From positions 1 to 31,253 of the forward strand of contig JBBROE010000039.1 of assembly GCA_038229695.1 (NCBI GenBank): DNA of 31,253 nt. Reading direction: 5' to 3'. Shown piece after piece: positions 1 through 6,951 of the stretch. The notes under the pieces were generated by a model. That model was not told the origin of the DNA, made no database searches, and was given only the letters and a program-made list of their open reading frames with translations. Both the position numbers and the translations under genes were made by a program. Within the stretch, counting starts at the first letter, position 1. Every line of letters begins with the position of its first letter. Source of the DNA: JACMLD01 sp038229695. GTDB lineage: Bacteria > Bacteroidota > Bacteroidia > Chitinophagales > Chitinophagaceae.

Positions 1-822
1 AGCGGGTCTACAAAAACGGAATGGTGCCTGCTGAAAAATGGCCGCAAAAAAGCCTTTGCCACGCAGGGCATGAGTCCTTATTTTTTAAGCGGCGGCCAGC
101 TCCAGGCAGTGGTAAGGGAAGAATTGCTGCCGTCACTGGGCAAGCAGGAAATCACGGGCGTTTTTTTTTATGGTACGGGATGCCTTAACCCGGCTAACGC
201 GGCCGTCATGAAATCCGCGCTGAAAAAAGTGTTCCCCGGTGCTGCAGTGGCTGTTGAACACGACCTGACCGGGGCTGCAAGAGCGGTCTGCGGCCGTTCG
301 CCCGGGGTGGCCTGCATCCTCGGCACAGGCAGCAATTCCTGCGCCTACAACGGAAAAAAAATTACCCGCAACAGTCCCGGGCTGGGGTATGTCCTGGGCG
401 ATGAGGGTAGTGGGGCCTACCTCGGTAAAAAAGTGCTGCAGTATTACCTGTATGGCACATTTGATGAAGACATCTCCTATAAATTCCGGGATAAATACAA
501 CATCGAGGCAGCCGGCATCCTGGAGAACGTTTACCGTAAACCGCTTCCCAACCGGTACCTGGCTGGTTTCGCTCTTTTCCTGGCAGAAAACCGCGGCCAT
601 TATATGATTGAAAATATTATTGAAGACGGGCTCAATGATTTTTTCTTTACCCATCTTTGCAAATACCGGGAGAGCTGGAAATACCCGATCCATTTTATCG
701 GCGGCGTGGCCTGGGGTTTTAAGGATGTGATTAAAGACCTTTGCAACAGCTATGAATTCGAGTTCGGCCGGGTTTTAAGGCAACCCATGGAAGGATTGAT
801 TGACTACCACAGATTATCATAA
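1..822 (+). CDS. MurNAc/GlcNAc kinase, BadF/BadG/BcrA/BcrD ATPase family (5' truncated by window)
   Basis: The frame is open from base 1 and its first visible residues are SGSTKTEW, the phosphate-1 loop of the BadF-type ASKHA kinases, which normally lies within the first ten residues. Only about five residues and the start codon should be missing; 273 residues are visible and the family is usually about 280. Other ATPase-fold motifs are ILGTGSNSC and LGDEGSGAYLG. The enzyme should phosphorylate an amino sugar at O6 in the cytoplasm. Its stop codon lies one base before the murQ start, and kinase plus murQ pairs are known from Bacteroidota (MurK/MurQ in Tannerella), so N-acetylmuramate is a likely substrate; N-acetylglucosamine is the alternative. 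Family assignment is firm, substrate is inferred. The ATG at 70 is internal, not the start. Confidence 0.88.
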   Translation, partial: SGSTKTEWCLLKNGRKKAFATQGMSPYFLSGGQLQAVVREELLPSLGKQEITGVFFYGTGCLNPANAAVMKSALKKVFPGAAVAVEHDLTGAARAVCGRSPGVACILGTGSNSCAYNGKKITRNSPGLGYVLGDEGSGAYLGKKVLQYYLYGTFDEDISYKFRDKYNIEAAGILENVYRKPLPNRYLAGFALFLAENRGHYMIENIIEDGLNDFFFTHLCKYRESWKYPIHFIGGVAWGFKDVIKDLCNSYEFEFGRVLRQPMEGLIDYHRLS

Positions 823-823
823 T

Positions 824-1636
824 ATGTCTTTTGAAAAATATACGGAGCAGCCCGGCAAATACCGCCATTTGGATAAGATGAGTGTGGAACAGGTGGTCCG
901 GTTCATTAACGAAGAAGATAAAACGGTGGCATTCGCTGTAGAAAAGGCGATCCCGCAGATAGAGAAACTGGCTTCCGTGGCCAGCATGAAGATGCTGGAT
1001 GGCGGCCGGTTATTTTATATTGGTGCCGGCACCAGCGGCCGGCTCGGCATCCTCGATGCCAGCGAAATTCCACCCACCTATGGCATGCCGTACGGCCGCG
1101 TGATTGGCATCATCGCCGGCGGGGAGACGGCCATCCAGTATGCCGTCGAAAATGCAGAAGACAGCCTCACGCAAGGCTGGATCGACCTGGAAGAACAGCT
1201 CATTGAAGAAAAAGATATCGTTATCGGCATCGCGGCAAGCGGTACCACACCCTATGTCATTGCCGCCCTGGAAGCGTGTCGCAAACATCGCATCAGCACC
1301 GGTTGCATTACCTGTAACCCGGGCAGCCCGCTTTCAGCCGCTGCCGACTTCCCGGTGGAAGTGGTGGTAGGACCGGAATTCGTCACGGGCAGCACCCGCA
1401 TGAAAAGCGGTACCGCCCAGAAACTGGTACTCAACATGATTTCAACAGCCGTGATGATCCAGATTGGCAGGGTAGAAGACAACAAGATGGTAAACATGAA
1501 ACTCAGCAACGACAAACTGGTCGACCGCGGAACAAAAATGCTGATGGATATACTGGCGCTTACCGATTATGATACGGCGAGAACGCTGCTGCTGAAATAT
1601 GGCAGTGTAAAAAAAGCCGCGGAAGCCGCCCGCTGA
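824..1636 (+). CDS. murQ: N-acetylmuramic acid 6-phosphate etherase
   Basis: MurQ cleaves the lactyl ether of MurNAc-6-phosphate to give GlcNAc-6-phosphate and D-lactate, the key step of peptidoglycan amino-sugar salvage. The 270-residue protein has the SIS-domain signature GAGTSGRLGILDASEIPPTYG region at residues 67-87; Glu81 and Glu112 (in VENAEDS) correspond to the two catalytic glutamates of E. coli MurQ (83 and 114). A second SIS segment is GIAASGTTPYV, and GSTRMKSGTAQK is the conserved C-terminal motif. The ATG at 824 matches the usual MSFEK-TEQP N-terminus; a TTG at 800 in the same frame would overlap the kinase and is less likely. The gene starts one base after the kinase stop, so the two are probably co-translated. 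No terminator is evident after it. Confidence 0.95.
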   Translation: MSFEKYTEQPGKYRHLDKMSVEQVVRFINEEDKTVAFAVEKAIPQIEKLASVASMKMLDGGRLFYIGAGTSGRLGILDASEIPPTYGMPYGRVIGIIAGGETAIQYAVENAEDSLTQGWIDLEEQLIEEKDIVIGIAASGTTPYVIAALEACRKHRISTGCITCNPGSPLSAAADFPVEVVVGPEFVTGSTRMKSGTAQKLVLNMISTAVMIQIGRVEDNKMVNMKLSNDKLVDRGTKMLMDILALTDYDTARTLLLKYGSVKKAAEAAR

Positions 1637-1825
1637 CGCCACCGGGCCGGCTGTTGTCTTTCCTGCCGGCGGAACTTTACTCCTGTATCACTTCCCGGAT
1701 TTGTTCAGCGCTGTGCAATAAAAAATATTTGGTATCGCCCCCCGGCCTGCAGTAAATTGCTGCAGCGGCTGCCCGCCGTCCATGCCGCCACAACGGCAAG
1801 CCATGCGGGAAAAGATGTCTTAAAC

Positions 1826-1834
1826 AAGGAGAGG
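1826..1834 (+). promoter_or_regulatory. Strong Shine-Dalgarno site before the 187-aa gene
   Basis: AAGGAGAGG lies five bases or fewer before the ATG at 1837. Most genes here have weak or no Shine-Dalgarno sites, as is usual in Bacteroidota, so this match supports the ATG at 1837 as the real start. Confidence 0.6.
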
Positions 1835-1836
1835 CT

Positions 1837-2400
1837 ATGCAGGATATTGAACCATTTTACAACTGGCGCCATATTTATATCAGCGAAGAGGATGAACGTT
1901 CGCCATTCTATGGACGCGTCTATTCGGAATTCGAATTTTCACAAACCGTTTACAATTATTATATCCATCCGCAGTGGGATGATTTCGGATCGAAAACGCT
2001 TTACCTGAAGGTGATCATGGCGGATTACGAAGAACAATACGTCATCATAGAACTCATCGGGGAATGGAATGATGCCATCGAAAATGACATCATGGAGCTA
2101 AAGCGGGAAGTGATGGATGTCTTTTTCGCACAGGGTGTCACCAAATTTATCCTGGTGGCGGAAAACGTCCTCAATTTCCATAGCGACACGCGCGATTATT
2201 ACGAAGAATGGTTCGACGAAGTAACCGATGAGAACGGGTGGATCGTTATCCTCAATATGCCTGAACAAACCCAGCACGATTTCCGGAAGGCCAAGCTCAA
2301 CCGCTATTGCGAACTCATGGAAATAGATAACTGGCGGGTCTATAAACCCTACCACCTGTTCCGGAAAATTAATACGGAGATCAACAACCGGTTATCATAA
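1837..2400 (+). CDS. Conserved hypothetical protein (187 aa)
   Basis: I do not recognise a named domain. The 187-residue protein is soluble-looking, acidic and rich in aromatic residues, with no signal peptide or membrane segment. Visible stretches are YNYYIHPQWDDFGSKTLYLK near residues 39-58, a central beta-like segment VIIELIGEW, an amphipathic helix around residues 87-98, and a hydrophobic strand VTKFILVAENVLNF. The regular alternation suggests a small alpha/beta fold. From memory, similar proteins occur in other Chitinophagaceae-like genomes, but this could not be checked. It has a strong ribosome binding site and stands alone: 200 bp after murQ and about 250 bp before the aromatic operon. 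It is very likely a real gene because frame, RBS and codon use agree. Confidence 0.75.
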   Translation: MQDIEPFYNWRHIYISEEDERSPFYGRVYSEFEFSQTVYNYYIHPQWDDFGSKTLYLKVIMADYEEQYVIIELIGEWNDAIENDIMELKREVMDVFFAQGVTKFILVAENVLNFHSDTRDYYEEWFDEVTDENGWIVILNMPEQTQHDFRKAKLNRYCELMEIDNWRVYKPYHLFRKINTEINNRLS

Positions 2401-2453
2401 CTAATGTTAGTTTTTATCCATCGCGCAGGCGGTGTCCCGGAAGCGCAATTATT

Positions 2454-2485
2454 TTTGGGTGCTACCGCTTTAGGACTTACTTTTG
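2454..2485 (+). promoter_or_regulatory. Bacteroidota sigma-ABfr type promoter of the aromatic amino acid operon
   Basis: TTTG at 2454-2457, 20 nt spacing, then TACTTTTG at 2478-2485, an exact match to the Bacteroidota consensus TTTG-N(about 19-20)-TAnnTTTG. The expected transcription start is about 2490-2492, at or just before the ATG of the leader peptide at 2493. Confidence 0.8.
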
Positions 2486-2492
2486 ATCCATC

Positions 2493-2567
2493 ATGACAAC
2501 CGGTATCACCTCCTTTAGTTTTTATTACGGCTTCTGTTTCTGCAGCCTCGGGGGATGCTTTTGTTGA
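2493..2567 (+). CDS. Phe/Tyr-rich leader peptide of the aromatic operon attenuator (24 aa)
   Basis: ATG at 2493-2495 opens a 24-codon frame ending in TGA at 2565-2567. The peptide begins MTTGITS and then has SFSFYYGFCF, with five Phe and two Tyr codons in total; six of these seven lie between 2514 and 2540. This is what a ribosome-stalling leader for a phenylalanine/tyrosine operon should look like. Five Phe and two Tyr among 24 codons, placed between a consensus promoter and an intrinsic terminator, is very unlikely by chance. The end of the frame (2548-2555) is the antiterminator arm. Four Cys codons also occur; their meaning is unknown. No Shine-Dalgarno site can exist if transcription starts where predicted, so translation is probably leaderless. 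The product itself is not expected to have a function. Confidence 0.85.
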   Translation: MTTGITSFSFYYGFCFCSLGGCFC

Positions 2568-2609
2568 TCAAATAAAAAAAATTGTATCAGACATAAAGAG
2601 CTCCCCCGG
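2548..2609 (+). promoter_or_regulatory. Antiterminator helix of the Phe/Tyr attenuator
   Basis: Bases 2548-2555 (TCGGGGGA), inside the end of the leader frame, can pair with 2602-2609 (TCCCCCGG) in seven Watson-Crick pairs plus one G-U pair. This removes the entire 5' arm of the terminator stem. A ribosome stalled on the Phe/Tyr codons before 2540 leaves 2548-2555 free, which favours read-through; a ribosome reaching the stop codon at 2565 covers it, which favours termination. An A-rich single-stranded spacer (2568-2600) separates the arms. Pairing was worked out by hand. Confidence 0.75.
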
Positions 2610-2629
2610 ACACCCGGGGGATTTTTTTT
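2602..2629 (+). terminator. Intrinsic terminator acting as attenuator before the prephenate dehydratase gene
   Basis: An eight-pair stem (2602-2609 with 2614-2621, core CCCCCGG/CCGGGGG) with a four-base ACAC loop is followed by eight T residues (2622-2629). It lies 26 bases before the first structural gene and downstream of that gene's own promoter, so it cannot simply be the end of the previous gene. Confidence 0.88.
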
Positions 2630-2655
2630 GGCGGTACGGGAAACAGGAATTAAGT

Positions 2656-3486
2656 ATGACTACAACCGTTTCGATACAGGGCTATGAAGGCTGTTTTCAC
2701 CAGGTGGCCGCCAGGCAGTTTTTTGGTCCGGATGTGCAGGTCGTTCCCTGTGCCACATTCCGGGACGTCATCAAAGTTGCCTCGATCCGCAAACAAAGTG
2801 ACGGCGGGGTGATGGCGATAGAAAACTCCATTGCCGGCAGCATCCTGCCGAATTATAACCTCCTGAAAAAAAGTAACCTCGTCATTACCGGTGAAATTTA
2901 TCTCCGGATCAACCAGCACCTGCTGGTCAACCCCGGGGTAACGCTGTCGGATATACGGGAAGTCCATTCCCATCCCATGGCCATACAACAATGCCTCCAG
3001 TTCCTGGACAAGCACGACTGGAAACTTATCGAAACGGAAGACACGGCATTAAGTGCCCGCCACGTCCACCAGCACCGCAGTAAACATATTGCAGCCATCG
3101 CCAGCAAACTTGCCGCGGAATTGTTCAGCCTCCAGCTCATCGCCCCAAACATCCATACCATGAAGAATAACTATACCCGCTTCCTTATCCTGCAGCGGCC
3201 GGGTACAGTGCCGCCGGCCGCCGGCGTTAACAAGGCTTCCGTAAACTTCAACACCGATCATTCGCGCGGCAGCCTGGCCAAAGTGCTCACGCGGATTGCG
3301 GATGGCGGTATCAACCTCAGCAAACTCCAGAGCTTCCCGATACCCGGGAGCGACTGGCAATATAGCTTTCATGCAGATATGGAATTCGACAGCCTCGACC
3401 AGTTCAATACGGTGATGGACAGTATTCGTTCCCTTACCGAGGAGCTGAACATTTACGGCGTGTATAAAAAAGGAGCAACCGTTTAA
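2656..3486 (+). CDS. pheA: Prephenate dehydratase with C-terminal ACT domain
   Basis: This enzyme converts prephenate to phenylpyruvate, the committed step to phenylalanine. The 276 residues hold a PDT domain (about 1-180) and an ACT domain (about 193-272). Visible motifs are GYEGCFHQ near residue 9, IENSIAGSI at 55-63, SHPMAIQQC at 105-113 and the catalytic TRF at 174-176. There is no fused chorismate mutase; that activity is carried by the DAHP synthase gene downstream. In the ACT domain the usual GALyxxL motif is GSLAKVL (205-211), but the ESRP phenylalanine-binding motif reads QSFP (225-228), so classical feedback inhibition may be weak or different. It is the first structural gene after the attenuator. 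The second ATG-type start options are poor; 2656 fits the family N-terminus. Confidence 0.95.
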   Translation: MTTTVSIQGYEGCFHQVAARQFFGPDVQVVPCATFRDVIKVASIRKQSDGGVMAIENSIAGSILPNYNLLKKSNLVITGEIYLRINQHLLVNPGVTLSDIREVHSHPMAIQQCLQFLDKHDWKLIETEDTALSARHVHQHRSKHIAAIASKLAAELFSLQLIAPNIHTMKNNYTRFLILQRPGTVPPAAGVNKASVNFNTDHSRGSLAKVLTRIADGGINLSKLQSFPIPGSDWQYSFHADMEFDSLDQFNTVMDSIRSLTEELNIYGVYKKGATV

Positions 3487-3527
3487 CCGGGCACATTATT
3501 GTTATTAAATCAGAGAAACTGGACAGT

Positions 3528-4709
3528 ATGATAACCACCGCATCAAGGCTGGAAGGAACCGGGGAATACTATTTCTCCCGCAAATTGCGCGAGATAGACG
3601 ATCTCAACAAAGCGGGCAAACAGGTAATCAGCCTGGGCATCGGCAGCCCCGACCTGCCGCCACACCCTGACGTGATCACAACACTACGGGATGAAGCCGC
3701 AAAACCCACTGCGCATGCGTACCAGTCGTACCGCGGCTCACCGGTTCTCCGCGCGGCTATCCGCGACTGGTATACCACCTGGTACAACACCACGCCGGAT
3801 GCGGACTCGGAAATTCTGCCGCTGATGGGCAGCAAGGAAGGCATCATGCACATCTGCATGACCTACCTCAACCCCGGTGATGAAGTGCTGGTGCCCGATC
3901 CCGGCTACCCGACCTATCGCAGTGCCGTCACGCTTTCCGGCGGAACCGTAAGACCCTACCGGCTAAGTGCAGCCGAAAACTGGGCGCCCGACTTTGACCG
4001 GCTGGATGCGGAAGGTGTCAGCAAAGTAAAAATCCTGTTTGTCAATTACCCGCACATGCCTACCGGGCAGTTGCCGTCAGCAGCATTATTCAGCCGGCTG
4101 GTCGGCTGGGCAGCACGGCACCAGGTATTGCTGGTACACGATAATCCCTACAGTTTTATACTCAACGACCATCCCATGAGCCTGCTGCAGGTTAAAGGGG
4201 CTATGGAAAACGTAATTGAACTCAATTCACTCAGCAAGTCGCACAATATGGCCGGGTGGCGGGTTGGCGTGCTCATCGCCGCCAGGGAGCGCATCGACGA
4301 GATCCTGCGCTTCAAGAGCAATATGGACAGCGGCATGTTCCTGCCGGTACAGCTGGCAGCTGCAAAGGCGCTTTCGCTGGGTAAGGAATGGTTCAGCAGC
4401 CTCAACGCCATTTACCGCGAACGGCAGCAGGCGGTATTCCGGCTGCTCGAAAATCTTGGTTGCGATTTTTCGCGCGACCAGGCCGGGCTTTTCGTATGGG
4501 CAAAGGTGCCCGGTACTTACGCAGACGGCTATGCGCTGAGTGATAAGGTACTGTACCAGGCGAACGTCTTCATTACTCCGGGCGGTATTTTCGGGGATGC
4601 CGGTAAAGACTACGTACGGGTGAGCCTTTGCTGCCCGGTAACCAGGATTGAAGCAGCGATTGAACGCATCACAGCCATGCAGCAGCAAGCCGTGGCGCAT
4701 CATAAATAA
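3528..4709 (+). CDS. Pyridoxal phosphate aminotransferase, class I/II (probable aromatic aminotransferase)
   Basis: Fold-type I aminotransferase of 393 residues. The PLP-binding lysine is Lys237 in SLSKSHNMAGWRVG, and Arg in VRVSLCCP near the C-terminus is the likely carboxylate-binding arginine. The usual NPTG motif reads NYPHMPTG near residue 173, so the asparagine that normally contacts the PLP hydroxyl is Met; I recall this as a feature of a Bacteroidota subgroup. By sequence it resembles the LL-diaminopimelate/aspartate aminotransferase group, but its place between prephenate dehydratase and prephenate dehydrogenase makes transamination of phenylpyruvate and hydroxyphenylpyruvate the most likely job. 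Forty-one bases separate it from the dehydratase gene. Substrate is inferred from context only. Confidence 0.88.
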   Translation: MITTASRLEGTGEYYFSRKLREIDDLNKAGKQVISLGIGSPDLPPHPDVITTLRDEAAKPTAHAYQSYRGSPVLRAAIRDWYTTWYNTTPDADSEILPLMGSKEGIMHICMTYLNPGDEVLVPDPGYPTYRSAVTLSGGTVRPYRLSAAENWAPDFDRLDAEGVSKVKILFVNYPHMPTGQLPSAALFSRLVGWAARHQVLLVHDNPYSFILNDHPMSLLQVKGAMENVIELNSLSKSHNMAGWRVGVLIAARERIDEILRFKSNMDSGMFLPVQLAAAKALSLGKEWFSSLNAIYRERQQAVFRLLENLGCDFSRDQAGLFVWAKVPGTYADGYALSDKVLYQANVFITPGGIFGDAGKDYVRVSLCCPVTRIEAAIERITAMQQQAVAHHK

Positions 4710-4713
4710 GCCC

Positions 4714-4719
4714 AGGAGG
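4714..4719 (+). promoter_or_regulatory. Perfect Shine-Dalgarno site for tyrA
   Basis: AGGAGG, seven bases before the ATG at 4727, inside the 17-base gap after the aminotransferase gene. It fixes the tyrA start and is unusually strong for this genome. Confidence 0.65.
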
Positions 4720-4726
4720 ATATATT

Positions 4727-5575
4727 ATGTTTGAAACTGTTACGATCATCGGCGTGGGCCTCATCGGCGGGTCACTCAGCCTGGCCATGAAAGAACGCGG
4801 CCTGGTTAAAAAGGTAATCGGTGTCGGCCGTTCGCCGGAAAGCCTGCAAAAAGCGAAGGAACTCGGGCTGATCGACGAATCGTTGTCCCTTGAAGAAGCG
4901 GTGCCGCAGAGTGATCTCATCTACGTGGCCATTCCGGTTGATGTGACGCTGCCCGTGATGCAACGGGTCATGGACCTGGTGACAGGTACGCAGGTGGTTA
5001 CTGACGCCGGGTCTACCAAGCAGGCGCTCTGTGCCGCACTTGCCGATCACCCGATGCGGCGGCGCTTCGTTGCGAGCCATCCCATGTGGGGAACTGAATA
5101 CAGCGGCCCTGAGGCGGCGGTAAGGAATGCTTTCACGGGCAGGACCTGCGTCATCTGCGAAAAGGAGAAAAGTGATGCCGATGCCCTTGCAACCGTTGAG
5201 GGGCTCTATGAAAATATCGGCATGGACCTCGTGTACATGGACGCCGTGAGCCACGACATGCACGCTGCCTATGTGAGTCATATTTCACACATCACCTCAT
5301 TTGCACTCGCCAATACCGTGCTTGAAAAAGAAAAGGAAGACGACGCCATCTTTGAACTGGCAGGTGGTGGCTTTGAGAGTACGGTGCGGCTGGCGAAAAG
5401 TAACCCCGCCATGTGGGTGCCCATTTTTATGCAGAACCGGGAAAACCTGCTTGATGTGCTGAATGAACATATCTCGCAGCTGCGCAAATTCAAGGCCTGC
5501 CTGGAAAAAGAAAATTATGGCTACCTGCTGCAGCTGATTGAAGATGCCAATAAAATAAGGAGGATCATCAAATGA
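4727..5575 (+). CDS. tyrA: Prephenate dehydrogenase
   Basis: Oxidises prephenate to 4-hydroxyphenylpyruvate, the tyrosine branch. The 282-residue protein has an N-terminal Rossmann fold with GVGLIGGS at residues 9-16 and a C-terminal helical dimerisation domain. SHPMWGTEYSGPEAA near residue 117 and the catalytic-histidine region VSHDMHAAYVSHISH near 173-187 match TyrA proteins. There is no ACT or chorismate mutase extension, so this is the short monofunctional form. It sits 17 bp after the aminotransferase gene and has a perfect Shine-Dalgarno site. Its TGA overlaps an ATG that opens a 42-codon frame of doubtful reality in the 156-bp gap before the next gene. Confidence 0.95.
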   Translation: MFETVTIIGVGLIGGSLSLAMKERGLVKKVIGVGRSPESLQKAKELGLIDESLSLEEAVPQSDLIYVAIPVDVTLPVMQRVMDLVTGTQVVTDAGSTKQALCAALADHPMRRRFVASHPMWGTEYSGPEAAVRNAFTGRTCVICEKEKSDADALATVEGLYENIGMDLVYMDAVSHDMHAAYVSHISHITSFALANTVLEKEKEDDAIFELAGGGFESTVRLAKSNPAMWVPIFMQNRENLLDVLNEHISQLRKFKACLEKENYGYLLQLIEDANKIRRIIK

Positions 5576-5731
5576 AAAAGCACTTGCCTGCGGAAGCAGC
5601 AGCCCGGCCTTGCACTGCCGTTGCAGGGTGCGACGCAACACCGGCCCGGCTTTCCCCGGCCGCTGACAACAACATCGTTATTTTATCCAAGCGCTTTTAG
5701 CCATTAGCGCGTAACTTTACAGCCACATATT

Positions 5732-6820
5732 ATGCAAGCAACCGCAACAACAATGAGCAATTTAGTACAGGAGAAATGGAATAAACGTCCATTGATCATT
5801 TCCGGTCCGTGCAGCGCCGAGACCGAAGAACAAACCATTGCCACCGCTGAGCAGCTGGCTGCCACCGGTAAAGTAGACATGCTTCGTGCCGGCATCTGGA
5901 AGCCTCGGACCAAGCCGGGCCTCTTTGAAGGTATTGGCGCAAAGGGGCTGCCGTGGCTGCAGCGTGCAAAAAAAATAACGGGGCTGCCCACCACCGTGGA
6001 GGTCGCTACCGGCAAACAGGTGGAAGATGCACTGACATTCGACGTGGATGTATTGTGGATCGGTGCCCGCACTACCGTTAACCCCTTCAGCGTGCAGGAA
6101 GTGGCTGATGCCCTGCGGGGCGTGGACATACCGGTTCTGATCAAAAATCCCATCAACCCGGATCTCGAATTATGGACCGGCGCCGTTGAACGCGTGGCAA
6201 GAGCAGGCATCAAACAAATAGGGCTTATCCACCGCGGGTTTTCATCCTATGGCAATACAGAATACCGGAATGCACCCATGTGGCACCTGGCTATTGAAAT
6301 GAAACGCCGCAACCCGCACATGATGATCATCAACGACCCTTCGCACATATGCGGCCGCCGCGATATCCTCCTCGAAGTGGCACAGGAAGCCATCGACCTC
6401 GACTTTGACGGGCTGATGATCGAAAGCCATATCGACCCGGACAATGCCTGGAGCGATGCCAAGCAGCAGGTGACGCCCGAACGCCTCGGCGAAATGCTTA
6501 ACGAAATTGTCTGGCGCAAGGAAGACGTCAACTCCGCGGCCTATCATGCAGCCCTGGAAAAACTGCGGCAGCAAATCAACCACCTGGATGATGAAATGAT
6601 GCAGATCCTCGGGCAGCGCATGAAAATTGCCGACCAGATAGGGCTGTATAAAAAAGAAAATAATATTACCATCCTGCAAACCAACCGCTGGAATGAGATC
6701 CTGGAAAGGGCTTTTAACCGCGGCGAAAAACTGGGCCTGGGGAAAGACTTTATCACCCGCTACCTGGATGCGGTACACATGGAAAGCATCAATCACCAGA
6801 ACCGGGTGATGAACAGCTAA
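5732..6820 (+). CDS. Bifunctional 3-deoxy-7-phosphoheptulonate synthase / chorismate mutase (type II)
   Basis: A fusion of the first shikimate enzyme (DAHP synthase, type I-beta/KDO8P-synthase-like) with an AroQ-type chorismate mutase. DAHP synthase occupies about residues 15-265: ISGPCSAET, RAGIWKPRTKPG, GARTTVNP, IKNPINPD, GLIHRGFSSYG and NDPSHICGRR carry substrate and metal ligands. Residues about 270-355 are the helical mutase: LRQQINHLDDEMMQILGQRMKIADQIGLYKKEN. This supplies the mutase lacking from both PheA and TyrA here, and lets mutase ligands influence the entry enzyme, as known for such fusions. The start is either 5732 or the ATG at 5753 (MSNLVQEKW); the second fits homologues slightly better. 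A weak -7-like TAACTTTA at 5712-5719 could be an internal promoter. Confidence 0.95.
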   Translation: MQATATTMSNLVQEKWNKRPLIISGPCSAETEEQTIATAEQLAATGKVDMLRAGIWKPRTKPGLFEGIGAKGLPWLQRAKKITGLPTTVEVATGKQVEDALTFDVDVLWIGARTTVNPFSVQEVADALRGVDIPVLIKNPINPDLELWTGAVERVARAGIKQIGLIHRGFSSYGNTEYRNAPMWHLAIEMKRRNPHMMIINDPSHICGRRDILLEVAQEAIDLDFDGLMIESHIDPDNAWSDAKQQVTPERLGEMLNEIVWRKEDVNSAAYHAALEKLRQQINHLDDEMMQILGQRMKIADQIGLYKKENNITILQTNRWNEILERAFNRGEKLGLGKDFITRYLDAVHMESINHQNRVMNS

Positions 6821-6843
6821 CGGGCAGGTACAGGCTATTGTGA

Positions 6844-6912
6844 GCCGGGCAGCAGTAACCCCGGTCAGCATCGTTGCTTCGCACACGTGTACAGCAGTGC
6901 GCCGGGCAGCAG
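6844..6912. repeat. 12-bp direct repeat in the gap before aroB
   Basis: GCCGGGCAGCAG occurs at 6844-6855 and again at 6901-6912 in the 131-bp space between the DAHP synthase and aroB genes. No promoter, terminator or convincing small gene is visible in this gap. Confidence 0.4.
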
Positions 6913-6951
6913 CCAGTTCCAGCGCAGGCACACTACTTAATAATTCCGCCG

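Noticed and set aside
2399..2415. Weak hairpin AACTA/TAGTT plus a T run just after the 187-aa gene
   Set aside because: Only five A/T-rich pairs; too weak to call a terminator.
6242..6931. 229-codon minus-strand frame opposite the DAHP synthase/chorismate mutase gene
   Set aside because: Antisense shadow with a low-complexity His/Val-rich product; the plus-strand gene has all motifs.
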